Source of the DNA: Bigelowiella natans CCMP2755 | Lineage: Eukaryota; Cercozoa; Chlorarachniophyceae | DNA length: 64,000 nt | Assembly: GCA_000320545.1 (NCBI GenBank) | Contig: ADNK01002519.1 | Location: forward strand, 145,001-209,000 | Direction: 5' to 3' | Shown: piece by piece, positions 25,125 to 35,857 of the stretch | Layout of the letters: each line of letters begins with the position of its first letter | Position numbering within the stretch: position 1 is the stretch's first letter | Notes under the pieces: generated by a model | Databases searched by the model: none | Seen by the model: only the letters and a program-made list of their open reading frames with translations | What the model was told of the DNA's origin: nothing | Program-made: the position numbers and the translations under genes

Positions 25125-26272
25125 TGCGGTATCTTTGACTCATGAAATAACTGACTCAAAAAAATTTAGAAAATTAACTAGGTCCTCGTCAATATAACTA
25201 GTTCTGGGAAAAGTAAGCCAAGAATATGACTCCAAACCTACCTCATCCACTTCCAAATGCGCGAAAGAATTAACAATACCCGCAAATTATTATCGATTTT
25301 GCTGTTTTTAGAAACTAGATTTATACGCTTAGATATCAGGGACCATTATCTTTTAGATAACTAAGCCATTATATGTAGTTTATATTTATATGTACTCTGC
25401 TAAAGAATACATTCGCATTATACGCTCTCGTATGCGCGTGCATTTGTGGCTACGATACACACTACATAACAAGTGTACGTTTCATACATGTAATATTTTT
25501 TTCGATGGACGCGCCCGGCGATTGCTAGATTGGCGTATCACAATGTACGCGTATCCCGCAGAAGGCTGCGATGCAACTATCAATCAAATGATGCATGCAT
25601 GTACCAGTTTTGATGAACACGCGCTGAAAGTCCAGTGCGCATGCAGTATATGACGTGTAAGTGCATGCATGCTGGCATGACATTTCGCCAGGATTCTGAT
25701 GGAGCTTTCGATCGACTGACAATGGAAAAATATAGTGTTATTGAATGCAAACAAAAACATGATGATCATTGCGTGGCGCGAAGACGATGGCGGAGCGAGG
25801 ACGCATTACTTGATTTCGAGCTACTATGGCACACGACATATAGCTAATAAGTAGAGCGGTGTGACGATAAAAATGGAGCTCACAGTCGCCATCTAGCCAT
25901 GTCAGAGTAAGGTCGTCCATCAACCAAAAATCAATTACACTATCTTCGCATAATTAGCCTCAAAACCTCGACACGCCTGCTATGCATGCTTTGGCTGAGA
26001 CCTCTATCGATCGTTGCAATCTAGCAATGCCATACTCTAGTACTAGCATAGTATGTGCATGCGATTACAGTCATGCTGCATGGTAAGACCGTTCATAGCA
26101 TGCGCGCCGACAATGTAGACCGTCACAACCATTTACAACAACTAGGTGAAAATGCACAAATATTTATGTGGAGAACCTAAAGTTTTCGATGCCATTACTT
26201 ACATTTCTTAAATGTAGCATATTGTATACATGTACAGTCATACGTAACAGGCGGTATTGACAGTGATTTATT
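25125..26272. other. Convergent intergenic GCATGC island
   Basis: No gene. From about 25380 to 26250 words such as GCATGCATGT, GTGCATGCATGC and CTAGTACTAGCATAG dominate, unlike the flanks. It separates the 3' ends of the GAF gene (+) and the CAS1-like gene (-). Confidence 0.6.
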
Positions 26273-28380
26273 CTATACGGGAGCTGAATTTTTCGATGGA
26301 AATATTTTGTGGTGCAGGTTGCTGTATGCCTCTTCCCATGTTGGATATTCTTGCCACCCGAGTAAACTACCAGCGACCGTTATTCCGTGATAACTATCCA
26401 TCGATAACACGCCCAATGAGAATACAATCAGTATCATAATCCCTAGGCCAATGTTCACCGCAACACCTCCAATATGATCATTATTTGCATTTGCAGTGGG
26501 AGCAAGTATCCATTCGACAAGGGAACATATGATTACAACACCTCCTATACACCCTGTGGAAATAAGATACGCATTTTTTATGCTTTGTGTAGATCCTTCA
26601 CGTATGATGATATTCAGTAAGTAGTATCCTGTGACACCAATGGCTGCGGTTACTAATATGACCACAGCTGGCCCGCCATTAACCGTACAGACGATTTTAG
26701 CAACACCATAAATTGATGACAGTGTCGTGACCATAGCAGCTAGCAGAATCTGTGCAGCATTTGTGTCTGGTGGTATCAACATTGCGCGAAGTCCAACTGT
26801 AAGTCGAAACAGTCTATGGGATATGAGTAGGTATAGCAGTGACACAAAGAAGAAGTTGCACAAAGGAGAGTTTGGAATGAAGACCAGTAGAGACTTGGCA
26901 TTTGTTGTCAACCAGATATGATGCTGCATGAGGTAGGTCTCTAAAGTAATCTTCCCCATCTTCGTCAGCAGCGAGAGATGGTATGATCGTAATGTTAGAG
27001 TACAGTTTCGTAAGAAGATATAGCTGGTAAGAGGTATCCAGAAAAGGTACGGATGGTGATCATTATATTCGAATTTTGGCAGCATGAAAACCTGCGAGAT
27101 CCATACGCTCATAATCACTCCAATTACACAAATGACGAATCCTTTCATAAGCCACTGAGTTTTCATAGGTAACTTTTCTGTTGCCTTCAACCAAGCACTT
27201 GCCATAGGATGGTTTAAAGCGAAGGCCATGCCGAACACGGCACTATAATGATCAAGGCCTGATCGAAAATGCCATTCGTGTAGTGTTCCATTCGTCGCCC
27301 CGATTATAGGGTTGGAACTTAAAAATCCCCAGACAATCTGGAAAACACCTGCAGAGTTAAAAATAGTTTCAGACGCAGCATCAATTGAAGGACATCCCCA
27401 TTTATGGTTTGGTGGAAACACATCTAAGTTTTCACAAGAAATTACATGCTACCTGGAACATCCCAAACGAAGAAAATCACCAAAGCAAGCACCATGAGCT
27501 TCCACCTCACTGGGTATTTGTCGTGGTTGCACGATGAAAAGATGTACATGGCAGCGTAAACCATTAGGAAGTAGAAGGTGTGCAAAGGGTTGATATAGTA
27601 GAGAATGAAAGTATTGCCGTGAACCATGATAAGCCAAAATACGAGGAAGTTTAGTCGCCACATCATTTGCCAGAAACGAACAAATCCAAAGTCTCTCTTA
27701 ATGTAAAAAAAACTGAAGTTTCCAAAGCCCGTCATCCAAACGTAGCACGATATAAATACTCGAATGGAGTTGTAGACCTCTTTTGCGTGAAAGTAGTGGT
27801 AAATTAGGAACAAAAATTGCATCCATCCTTTCCATTCCTCAGTTTGATCACGATTAAGAATTGAAGTGTCCTTGTTCGACTTGATTGTGGTGAGGGCAAA
27901 CGCAGCGTACACGAGAGTTATGAACCAGAAGATGTCCCTGCTGTAATGCTTGTTGGCGTGGTCAAACAGTGGCCGATTCTCGCAAAACCAGGAGTAAATC
28001 AGGATTCCACCAAACTGGGACAAATAGTTCATGAGGAGTAATATGGAATCGAAGGTGCAGGTTACTGGCTCAATTTTAGCCGTCTTTTCAGGGACGTTAG
28101 ATTTCGCGCTGTTTTGGATTCTAGCCCCCTTCCCTTCTACAATGTCGCCTTTATGGTCACCACGATGACGCTCCCGATCAGAATCTGGTTCGCCATCCCG
28201 TGCTTGATGAAGCATTTCTGATTCCTCGCTTGTGTCAACAGGCTCGTAGTTGCGACCTTGTTGCTGAGAACCATTATGGCGGTGGCTTCTATTTTTTACA
28301 GACATGATAATCCAGATCATGAAGGCGGCGCCAAATGTAATGAACGCAAATGTTGTGCCAACCTCATCGAATGCATGCAC
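26273..28380 (-). CDS. Cas1p/RWA-like multi-pass O-acyltransferase, 2 exons visible
   Basis: The Cas1p 10-TM acyltransferase fold acetylates polysaccharides (plant RWA, fungal Cas1p) or sialic acid (CASD1) in the Golgi. Exons 28380-27453 and 27348-26273 join in phase across a 104-bp intron, giving 667 residues. Diagnostic blocks: EEWKGWMQFLFLIYHYF, YVWMTGFGNFSFFY, LYYINPLHTFYFL, LHEWHFRSGLDHYSAVFGM and GKITLETYLMQHHIWL. At least ten hydrophobic segments are visible. The N-terminus has one hydrophobic segment and a charged linker but no SGNH hydrolase domain, as in plant RWA and unlike CASD1. The first ATG directly follows an acceptor-like TTATCTAG, so a further 5' exon is possible. Confidence 0.9.
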
Positions 28381-29087
28381 CTAGATAAGAAGGGAAGGAA
28401 TTAGGGAATGTCTGTAATTGTGCTCCGAGAATGTATCCATAAGAACGACTACACACAACATATTAAGAAAGAAAATGATGCATTCATACCTGATGATGAT
28501 AGTACTCCATTTTGCCTTGGCAGCTGTTACTTTCCGATTAATCTCAAAATATCTTGCTTAGAGTTTTACCCTTCTCTGTTTCTCTTGGTGCAGGAATAAT
28601 TGCTCAACGATGATCTAATGTTAAAGACCAAACTTCCAGTGATCTCGAGGAAATTAGGGCCAGCAAACTAAAACCTCGTTTCTAATTGTAACAGCTATAA
28701 CCTAGCCTTCCAACCACTCTATCTTTCCTCCCCCTGAGAAGAACTCGTAGTCCAAGGCGTGCGGAGGAGCTGGATTTTCCAGTAGGATCGTCTGTTTGGT
28801 GCAATGACGTGACAACGTAACAAGCATGACGGAAGTCTAAATATCATGGCATTTTTTTACTGCGACAACACCGACAGATTTGATACGCGATAAGAGCATG
28901 CATTTCTGATAAATGGCAGAATTACAATTGTCGTTGTGCATAAATGTGTTGTTTCTTTCACTACATGTATTACTAAGGCTGACTTGTCGCAGGAGATAAA
29001 TTACCTATATTTATTGTGAATTATAGCCTTCTCCGAGCTCATGCAGGAAATATCGGACCATTGCAGGCAGGAAGGAGGGGGACTACA
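28381..29087. promoter_or_regulatory. Divergent region CAS1-like / MnmE with two TTGTCGCAG sites
   Basis: The motif occurs on the minus strand at 28860-28869 (GTTGTCGCAG, towards CAS1-like) and on the plus strand at 28984-28992 (towards MnmE, ATG 29088). There is no CTAG island. Otherwise no structure is recognised. Confidence 0.4.
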
Positions 29088-31202
29088 ATGGGCTCGAGCA
29101 CAAACATGATGGTGCCTCTGAGTCGGCGACTTTTTCCAAGACTAGCGTGTGCGCTCCTTGCGATCGCGATTCCTCATTTGAAAGGCTTGCCTATCACCCA
29201 AGTGAGTCCCTTCTTTCCTGCCAAAGCACTGTATTTTGTTCTAACAAGGGGCTATTTATAATGATAATTGTGTTTTCTGAAGCAGCCTGGAAGAGTCTAC
29301 AACTACATAAGAACAGGAAGGAGTGGAGTAAATCGCATGATTGGCAGGAGGATGAAGCTGACAGCATGGAGAAGCCAAATGAGGAGGCCTTTTGGTCGAC
29401 AATCTCCACGAAATTCCATGTCCTCCGATGACACTGAACGAACACCTATTGCTCCCCATCAACCATCACGGGCTGAAGGTGACACAATTTGTGCCATAGC
29501 GACCGGTGAGGGATCTAAGGTAGTTCATTGTTGATTGGAGCGACCCTCCACCCATCCGCAAAATCTTGGTTATGACGTCGTTCAGCAATGAACAATTAGA
29601 ATCTGAATTACATCCATTTGCAACAGGGAGCGGTGGGAATCGTTCGGATATCTGGACCCCTCGCAGTGAATATCACAAAACGATCCTTCCGTGCGAGTAG
29701 AAGAGATGGTAAAGGAAATCGCAAATGGGGTGACGACGAGTCTCTACCTCGATCTCACAGAGTATATTACGGAAATGTGGTTGATTACGAGGAACAAGTC
29801 CTAGACGAAGTAGTATCTGCATACTTGTCTCTTCAAAAAGCCATTGAAAGAAGAAAAATGAGGAGAAAATAAAGATTTAGAAATTCACCAAAACGTAGAG
29901 GTTTAAACTCATATCGTGAATAGTTATACATTTTGTTTGTAGGTATTGCTGATACCCATGCTCGCGCCAAGGTCGTACACCCGTGAGGATGTTATTGAGT
30001 TTCACTGTCATGGGGGTAGAGTTTGCCTTCAGCGTGTGCTTGAACGGTGCCTTCAACTTGGTGCAAGGTTGGCCAGACCTGGAGAATTTACTTTTCGAGC
30101 TTACCTTAATGGACGAATAGATTTGTCTCAAGCAGAGAGTATTGGCCAGTTAATAAACGCAAAGACTGTCGGCGCTGCTGATAGTGCTCTTGCAGGATTG
30201 AGTGGGGGAATAGGTGCTGAGGTAACATCGCTTCGTACAGAGCTCATCGATTTAATGGCGCAAGTGGAAGCAAGGGTTGATTTTGAAGAGGATGTGGAAG
30301 ATGAAATCGACAAATTAGAAATCTTGCTCCGAGTTCAGGAAATGGAGATGCGAATGGACAAAATGCTACAAACTGTTAAAAAGGGTCGACTATTGCGGGA
30401 AGGATTCCAACTAGCTCTTGTTGGAAGACCGAATGTAGGGAAATCATCACTACTCAATAGGTGGTGCGGAGTAAATCGCGCCATTGTAACACCTATAGCG
30501 GGAACTACTCGTGATGTTGTCGAAGCCGCTGTGGACATAGGAGGATTCCCAGCTACTCTCCTGGATACTGCAGGTATAAGGGATGGGGAGAATGTGGATC
30601 AAGTAGAGCGAATAGGTGTTGAGAGATCACGTGCGGCAGCTCAAGAAGCTGACATCGTGGTGATGGTCGTTGATGCAAAAGAAGGTTGGCAAAAAGAAGA
30701 TCAAGATGTTTTAGATGCAATAAAGGGCCAAGGAGGTCCAGCGATTCTTGTTAAGAACAAAGTAGACACAGTCATAGACGACACCACTGACTCTCATTAT
30801 TTTTCCAATGGAAATGGTGATCATAGCAAAACCAAAACTGATTCTCGCATTGTTATTCCTGAGGGAGTTCTCAATGAATTCACGGACATAGTATCAACCT
30901 CTGCTTTGAATGGCGAAGGTCTCCAAACCTTGGAAGATAAAGTTGCCAAGATTCTCACAGGTTCTGCTGATGATATTTCTCAATCGAGAGGATGGGCTAT
31001 AAACCAGAGGCAAGCAGAAGCCTTGACACGAGCTGGTGAATCCATTTCCCGTCTTTTGTGCTTAATAAAGCAGGAAGCTACGATCGACATGTGGTCGATA
31101 GACCTACGTGGAGCTGTTGCTGCTTTAGGTGAAATCAAAGGAGATGAGGTTCAGGAAGAAATGCTAGATTCGATATTCGAGAACTTTTGCATAGGAAAGT
31201 AG
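29088..31202 (+). CDS. MnmE/TrmE tRNA modification GTPase, organelle-targeted, 4 exons
   Basis: MnmE, with MnmG, installs the 5-(carboxymethyl)aminomethyl group on wobble U34 of tRNAs. Exons 29088-29201, 29286-29519, 29627-29809 and 29943-31202 join in phase 0 to 596 residues. The N-terminal folate-binding domain has DTICAIATGEG and GIVRISGP, then SYTREDVIEFHCHGG. The G domain has GRPNVGKSSLLN (G1), GTTRDVV (G2), LDTAGIRD (G3) and NKVD (G4). The C-terminus ends FENFCIGK, carrying the conserved CIGK cysteine. The first about 110 residues are an extension: a hydrophobic segment (LACALLAIAIPHL) preceded by Arg, then a stretch rich in Arg and poor in acids. This resembles a bipartite plastid presequence, though a mitochondrial target is the family default in eukaryotes. 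Confidence 0.93.
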
Positions 31203-31959
31203 CCCATGGCATATACAGCAGTATTTTTTCCTCCTAACAAACGAGACAGTGATGTGGCGGTGTAATGCGGTGCATAGATCTATCTAGCGTAGGTATCAGG
31301 TCAAAATTTTCATGCTGCACCCAGGACGAGCAAATGTGAGACGGATGTAATGAATAAATTAAACTTGTTCAATGGTCACCCTCATGTAGCTGTGCAAACC
31401 AGCGGCTACAGCGCTGATATTAAATCTGTTTGTTTCCATTGTCGAGCAAATGTAGCAGATCGCTGTCGCAGTGGACCCGTCAGCGTGCGATGATGCGATG
31501 ATGTGTCGTGCAATTAGGAGAGAGACGTATGTCTATTATGCGTGTGAGACAGCTGTGTCTATGATGATTACGCACTAGATAAGGAACACCCAAAATGCAG
31601 AATGTTTTAGCATTGATGCGCAATTAATAAGCAAACACGCATGCAGGTACGATACTTCTACGATCTACGCAAGCTAGTCAAGAGACTGGCGGCATCGTGC
31701 GTACGTGCGATGCGTCGATCAAGTTTCAAATTCACTGATGCACAAATTGCATGTACATATTGATAGAGTGAGCCGATTCGGACCCTCGCATCGGGAGAAC
31801 AACGCAATGCGCGTCGTTACTTTGTGCAACACATATGCGCCATGTACGTATAGCAATGATGAGCTGTCATCCCAACACAACGCACGCACAATCGAGGCAG
31901 AACGATTACATGAATGCACGATGGCGCAGAACAAGAGCGCACAACCCAGCGCAATGCTG
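31203..31959. other. Convergent intergenic GCATGC/CTAG island
   Basis: No gene. Enriched in ATGCGATGATG, GCATGCAGGTACG, GCGTACGTGCGATGCG and CATATGCGCCATG words. It is bounded on the left by the MnmE stop and on the right by a decayed copy of the MnmE 3' end. Confidence 0.6.
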
Positions 31960-32086
31960 TCGACGTGTGGTCGATAGACCTACGTGGAGCTGTTGCTGTG
32001 CTCTAGGTGAAATCAAAGGATATGAGGTTTAGGAGGAAATGCTAGATTCGATATTCGAGACTTTGCATTGGAAAGTAGCCCATGGC
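31960..32086 (+). pseudogene. Decayed duplicate of the MnmE 3' end
   Basis: The stretch 31960-32086 matches 31084-31211 (last about 38 codons of MnmE, its stop and the first bases after it) in the same orientation. Differences include an inserted/altered CTGTGCTCTAGG in place of CTGCTTTAGG, GAGG to TAGG changes that create stops, and a deleted base near the FENF codons. It cannot encode a functional domain. It lies 30 bp from the stop of the coiled-coil gene. Confidence 0.92.
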
Positions 32087-32115
32087 AACGCAACTGAGTA
32101 CATTTGTGCTACTCG

Positions 32116-33728
32116 CTAGTGCGTTGTGATTTTACTTTTGACTGGAGGTTTCTTCACGTACATAGATTCATCTACTCCAACTTGGTCTAGGATCCTTCTC
32201 ATGCGAGAATTTTGACGTTTGAGTTGAACGAATTCTGAAAAAAGTTGCCTCTTTGGGTCCGGTTTTTCCAGAGCTTCAATAGATTTTTTAAGATGCTGAT
32301 TCTCAGCGATCAAATTTCGAATGTATTGCTGCAGGAGGGTAACTGCATTTGTCGTAGGATCATGCTCTTCTGGAGTATTTAACAATGATTCCTTAATAGA
32401 TTGAGAAAGGTGTTTCGATATTGGGAAGGTTTTAGTGGAGACAAGTTTTGGAGCTGTAGCCTCGGAAGAAGTGCCGTTTGGTTTCAAGTCAAGAAATTGG
32501 GAGCCATCCTTTGGAACTTCAATCTTGACGGATACAGGTTTGGTAGTCTTGCTCTCTCCATTCGCTGCCTTTGGTTTGGCTTCAGGAGACGATTTCTTTT
32601 GCTGCATATTTTGAGACGAGGCGTTTCTCGTGGGACTTGTAGGATCCATACCAGATTCCTCCGAGTCAGCCATCAACTGCATTTTGGTAATCATGTCTAA
32701 TTGCTTTTGAAGCTGACTCACGCGAATTTCCGATCGGGTAGTATGTTCCTTTTGTTGATCTATGCGTTTCTTCAACATCTCATTCTCAGACAAAACCGAG
32801 TTAAATTCCGCTTTAGGTACTCGCGCATTCAATTCAAGTTCTAAGTTCTTTAGAAACATGTCTGAATTTCTCAGCTTTGTCTGTTGCTTTGCTACGAGGG
32901 CCTCTGAGATCCTTAGTTTCTCACTTAATACTTCCACCTCTCGTGCCATGCTTATCAAACGATCATTCTGCGAATACAACCTCTCTCTCTCCTTAAGTGT
33001 CTGACTTAATAGGTGACGCTGCTGTTGGACATGTCCGTTCTCAGCCCATGGATTAGTTTTCTGGCCACCACCTGCCAAAGATGCTTTGAAGTCGCGTGCG
33101 GCAGCGCTTTTAATTTCCCAATTCTCCCGCTTTCTACGCGTTTCAGTCATCATTCTCTCTCTCAGCCGTCTACTCATATCTTCTTTAATCGGATCATCCA
33201 AGCCTTTATCACTGCTACGCGCCATAGTTCTGGGACCAACCTGATCAGAGGTTCTCCTCCATCTGTCTCCCATTGCTCTGCCCACCTTTCCGCCATTCAT
33301 GGCGGACTTCTTTGCAAGCCATTCAGGCTCGCTTTGTTTCGATAATTCAAAACTGTTTCTACCTTGATTCTGAACGGATTCAGTGTATGCTTTGTGAAGT
33401 TGTAGCCTTTCATCTGCCTGCATCTTCCATAATTTGACTGCTTGTCTGTCATTTTTACTCGCCGCTGAAAACATATTAAGTCATGAATTTTGTATTATTG
33501 AAAAGAAATATGACCAATAATACCTAAGAACGTATTTTCTGCTGCGTTTCGAGTTTGATGGCCAGGATTTGAACCGGGAAGTGGAGAAGCGGTCGCTGTA
33601 GTAAGAGAAAACTAAATGTGCTGTGTTGATCCATATTGAAGGGAAAACTTACGTAGATTGTAGGGAAGACGTTGGATGGGAGGCTTTGGTTGCAGCGGCT
33701 TTGGAGGGGGAAGTTGTGACTTGCTCAT
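32116..33728 (-). CDS. Coiled-coil protein of unknown function, 3 exons
   Basis: Exons 33728-33653, 33595-33524 and 33464-32116 join in phase to 498 residues. It starts with a proline-rich segment (MSKSQLPPPKPLQPKPP). A long Arg/Lys/Glu-rich middle region follows, then a heptad-rich coiled coil from about residue 210 to 330 (LKERERLYSQNDRL, LRISEALVAKQQTKLRNSD). A Ser/Lys-rich linker follows, then a second short coiled coil near the C-terminus (YIRNLIAENQHLKKSIEAL). No catalytic motif. Centrosomal/ciliary or vesicle-tether proteins look like this, but nothing specific supports either. Confidence 0.75.
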
Positions 33729-34330
33729 TTCTGTTTCTTGAAATTACTGCCGTTACTGCTCGTCAAGAAAGAAAGATGATCTAATCTTCAGGGGGAGGGG
33801 CGAACGGGCGTTATGATTGTCAGTACGGTGAAACGCCAATGGAAATTTTAGGTAGAATACGAAGGGATTTTTTATTGTTCTTCATACTTTTTGTTGACGC
33901 TATTCTGAAACGGCTTCATCCTGTATTGTATGAGGAAAAACGTATGTATTTTTGGATTTAGATGATGTCTTATTTTAGAAATGACCTGCAATTCTTGTTT
34001 CTTTAATCATCATCTCTTCTAAAAGACATTGCACGAACCTCTCCCTTCATTCGTTGCCTCGCCCACGCTCTCCTCGTTATTGCTTTATCTTTTCATCGCT
34101 CGAAATTCTACACTTGAAATAAGTTCTCGTTTGTTGCGATGGTTTGTGGCTTACCTGGATCGTGAGGACGAGTCAAAGCAAAAATCATGGTCGTACTCAA
34201 GCTTAATCTCCTGTTTCAGGAAATGCATTGAATGACACAACCATTTCCTTTCGTATTCTCGGCCTAAAACCTTGGACTATGACGTATCTAACTACTAGGA
34301 GAGTAGAGAAGAGGAGCACCGGTGTCGCAG
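33729..34330. promoter_or_regulatory. Divergent region coiled-coil / PH gene, with TGTCGCAGGG
   Basis: TGTCGCAGGG lies at 34323-34332. Its CAG also reads as a splice acceptor for the first secure PH-gene exon, so this copy has two readings. 5' exons of the PH gene are probably in 33960-34260 but could not be phased. Confidence 0.35.
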
Positions 34331-35857
34331 GGCGATAGAGTACCAAGAGACTGCATGCTATCATCGTGAGCAAGCATCGAAACACGCGTTGAAAGGAGTG
34401 CTGGACCTTGTTAAAGAGTCCCTTAGTAGGGTAATTACTACATCTTGCCCCTCTTCTTAAAATGATATGAAATTGATTTTCCGCAGGCTGAGAAGTATGA
34501 CAAGTACGCTGCGGATGAATTGAAGGACTTGCCTGCAGAAAGTCAGTTAGTGTCACACACTGAGATTATTCCGTGTATAATACAGATCCCCCCCCCCCAC
34601 TGTATTTGTTGCTTTTTAAAGGAGTAGAAGCTCATATGAAAAATATAAAGAAGGGACAGAAAGAAAGGAAGAAGGTCGAAGATGAACGGTAAGATTAACA
34701 CTGCATCTCACATATATTGTCGCAGTTGTAGTTTATCTTGATTTCTCTCCTGCCTCGCCCCCTCTCTTTATACCAATATGGCTTTCTAAGGATAAAACGC
34801 AAGATGGAGAAACATGCAGCTTCAACTTCTGGTATTTTCATGAATGAATTCAGAAGCGTCGACTGATTTCTGAATTTTCACCTTATTTTCATCTTTGCTG
34901 ATAGGTGTCACAATGTTGAAGGCAACTATACCAGACGTGCGCACCCAAATAATGCATTCAATTGACATGCGGTCTAAGAATCTTGCTATTATCCAGGGAT
35001 TGATAGAGGGACAAACATTTGTAGCAAATTACAAGGGTTCCAACGTGTATTTGGTTGTACCAAAGGTTTGCCATTATTATAATGAATGTAATTTATTGTA
35101 ACATGAGAACGTGAAACATAGGGCAAAATAAGCGGCGATGATTTAATTCTTGGGCTTCCAGTTGAGGTATCTCTTTAATTTTTGGGCTGTGCCTCCCTCT
35201 GCTTCCTGTTACCTTGCTTATGTGAGTATTCCAACGCATGACAGGCAGCTGAAGTATCTCTTGTTGAAGTCAATATAAAAACTGGCATGGTAGGTATTTT
35301 CCGAACGTACTGATATTCTAGCATAACACCTCCGAAAATTCAATATGTTAGCCAAACAACAGCACGAAGGAAGGCTATTTGGAAAAGACTGGATACTTCA
35401 ATACAGCGTACAAGAAGCGGTTTTTTCGACTCTTTGAAGACGGAGTAAGTATGAAATAAATTCGGCTACTCTTTCTCTCACATTACCATACTCTCAGAAG
35501 TTACAATATTTTGAAGACGAAAAGTCAGACAAGGCAAACGGCGAATTGTATGTAGATTTATACGTGAAATTGAAGTTGTTGTTGTGACGATATTTCTTTG
35601 TATTCCAGGGATCTGAAGAACACAGTAATGAACACAGTTCCCTACGAAAACGGGGAAAATCACTTCATCCTGGTACTGAGAATAGTCTCGTTGAGTTTTA
35701 ATTGCTAGCTGAAATCCCGGGTTTTGTACAGGAATTCGGAAAGTTGACAACCAGAGAAATGCGAATAAAGGCTAAAACTCAAGAGGACCTGAAGGAATGG
35801 TTGGAGACTCTGAAGTCACACAAGGTTGTTCAATGCGATTGTGTGTTCAAATGTTAA
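34331..35857 (+). CDS. PH-domain protein with unknown N-terminal module, at least 11 exons
   Basis: Phased exons: 34331-34430, 34487-34541, 34622-34688, 34791-34831, 34905-35065, 35122-35166, 35245-35289, 35352-35444, 35498-35547, 35609-35672, 35732-35857. The N-terminal part is helical and highly charged (YREQASKHALKG type, then KKGQKERKKVEDE). A compact alpha/beta block follows (TMLKATIPDVRTQIMHSID, LIEGQTFVANYKGSNVYLVV, GDDLILGLPVE) that I do not recognise. Residues from STKEGYLEKTG to EDLKEWLETLKSH form a PH domain with the usual GYLEK..., KKRFFRLF and C-terminal WLETL helix, which would bind phosphoinositides or protein. The last exon may read through to TAA at 35855-35857. 5' exons are missing from this model. 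PH call confident; rest unknown. Confidence 0.8.

Noticed and set aside
28408-28599. Plus-strand 63-codon ORF upstream of the CAS1-like gene
   Set aside because: No acceptor/donor partner and no domain; probably chance in the divergent gap.
34323-34332. TGTCGCAGGG as simply a strong 3' splice site
   Set aside because: It works as an acceptor here, but other copies lie upstream of ATGs or at a minus-strand donor, so splicing does not explain the enrichment.
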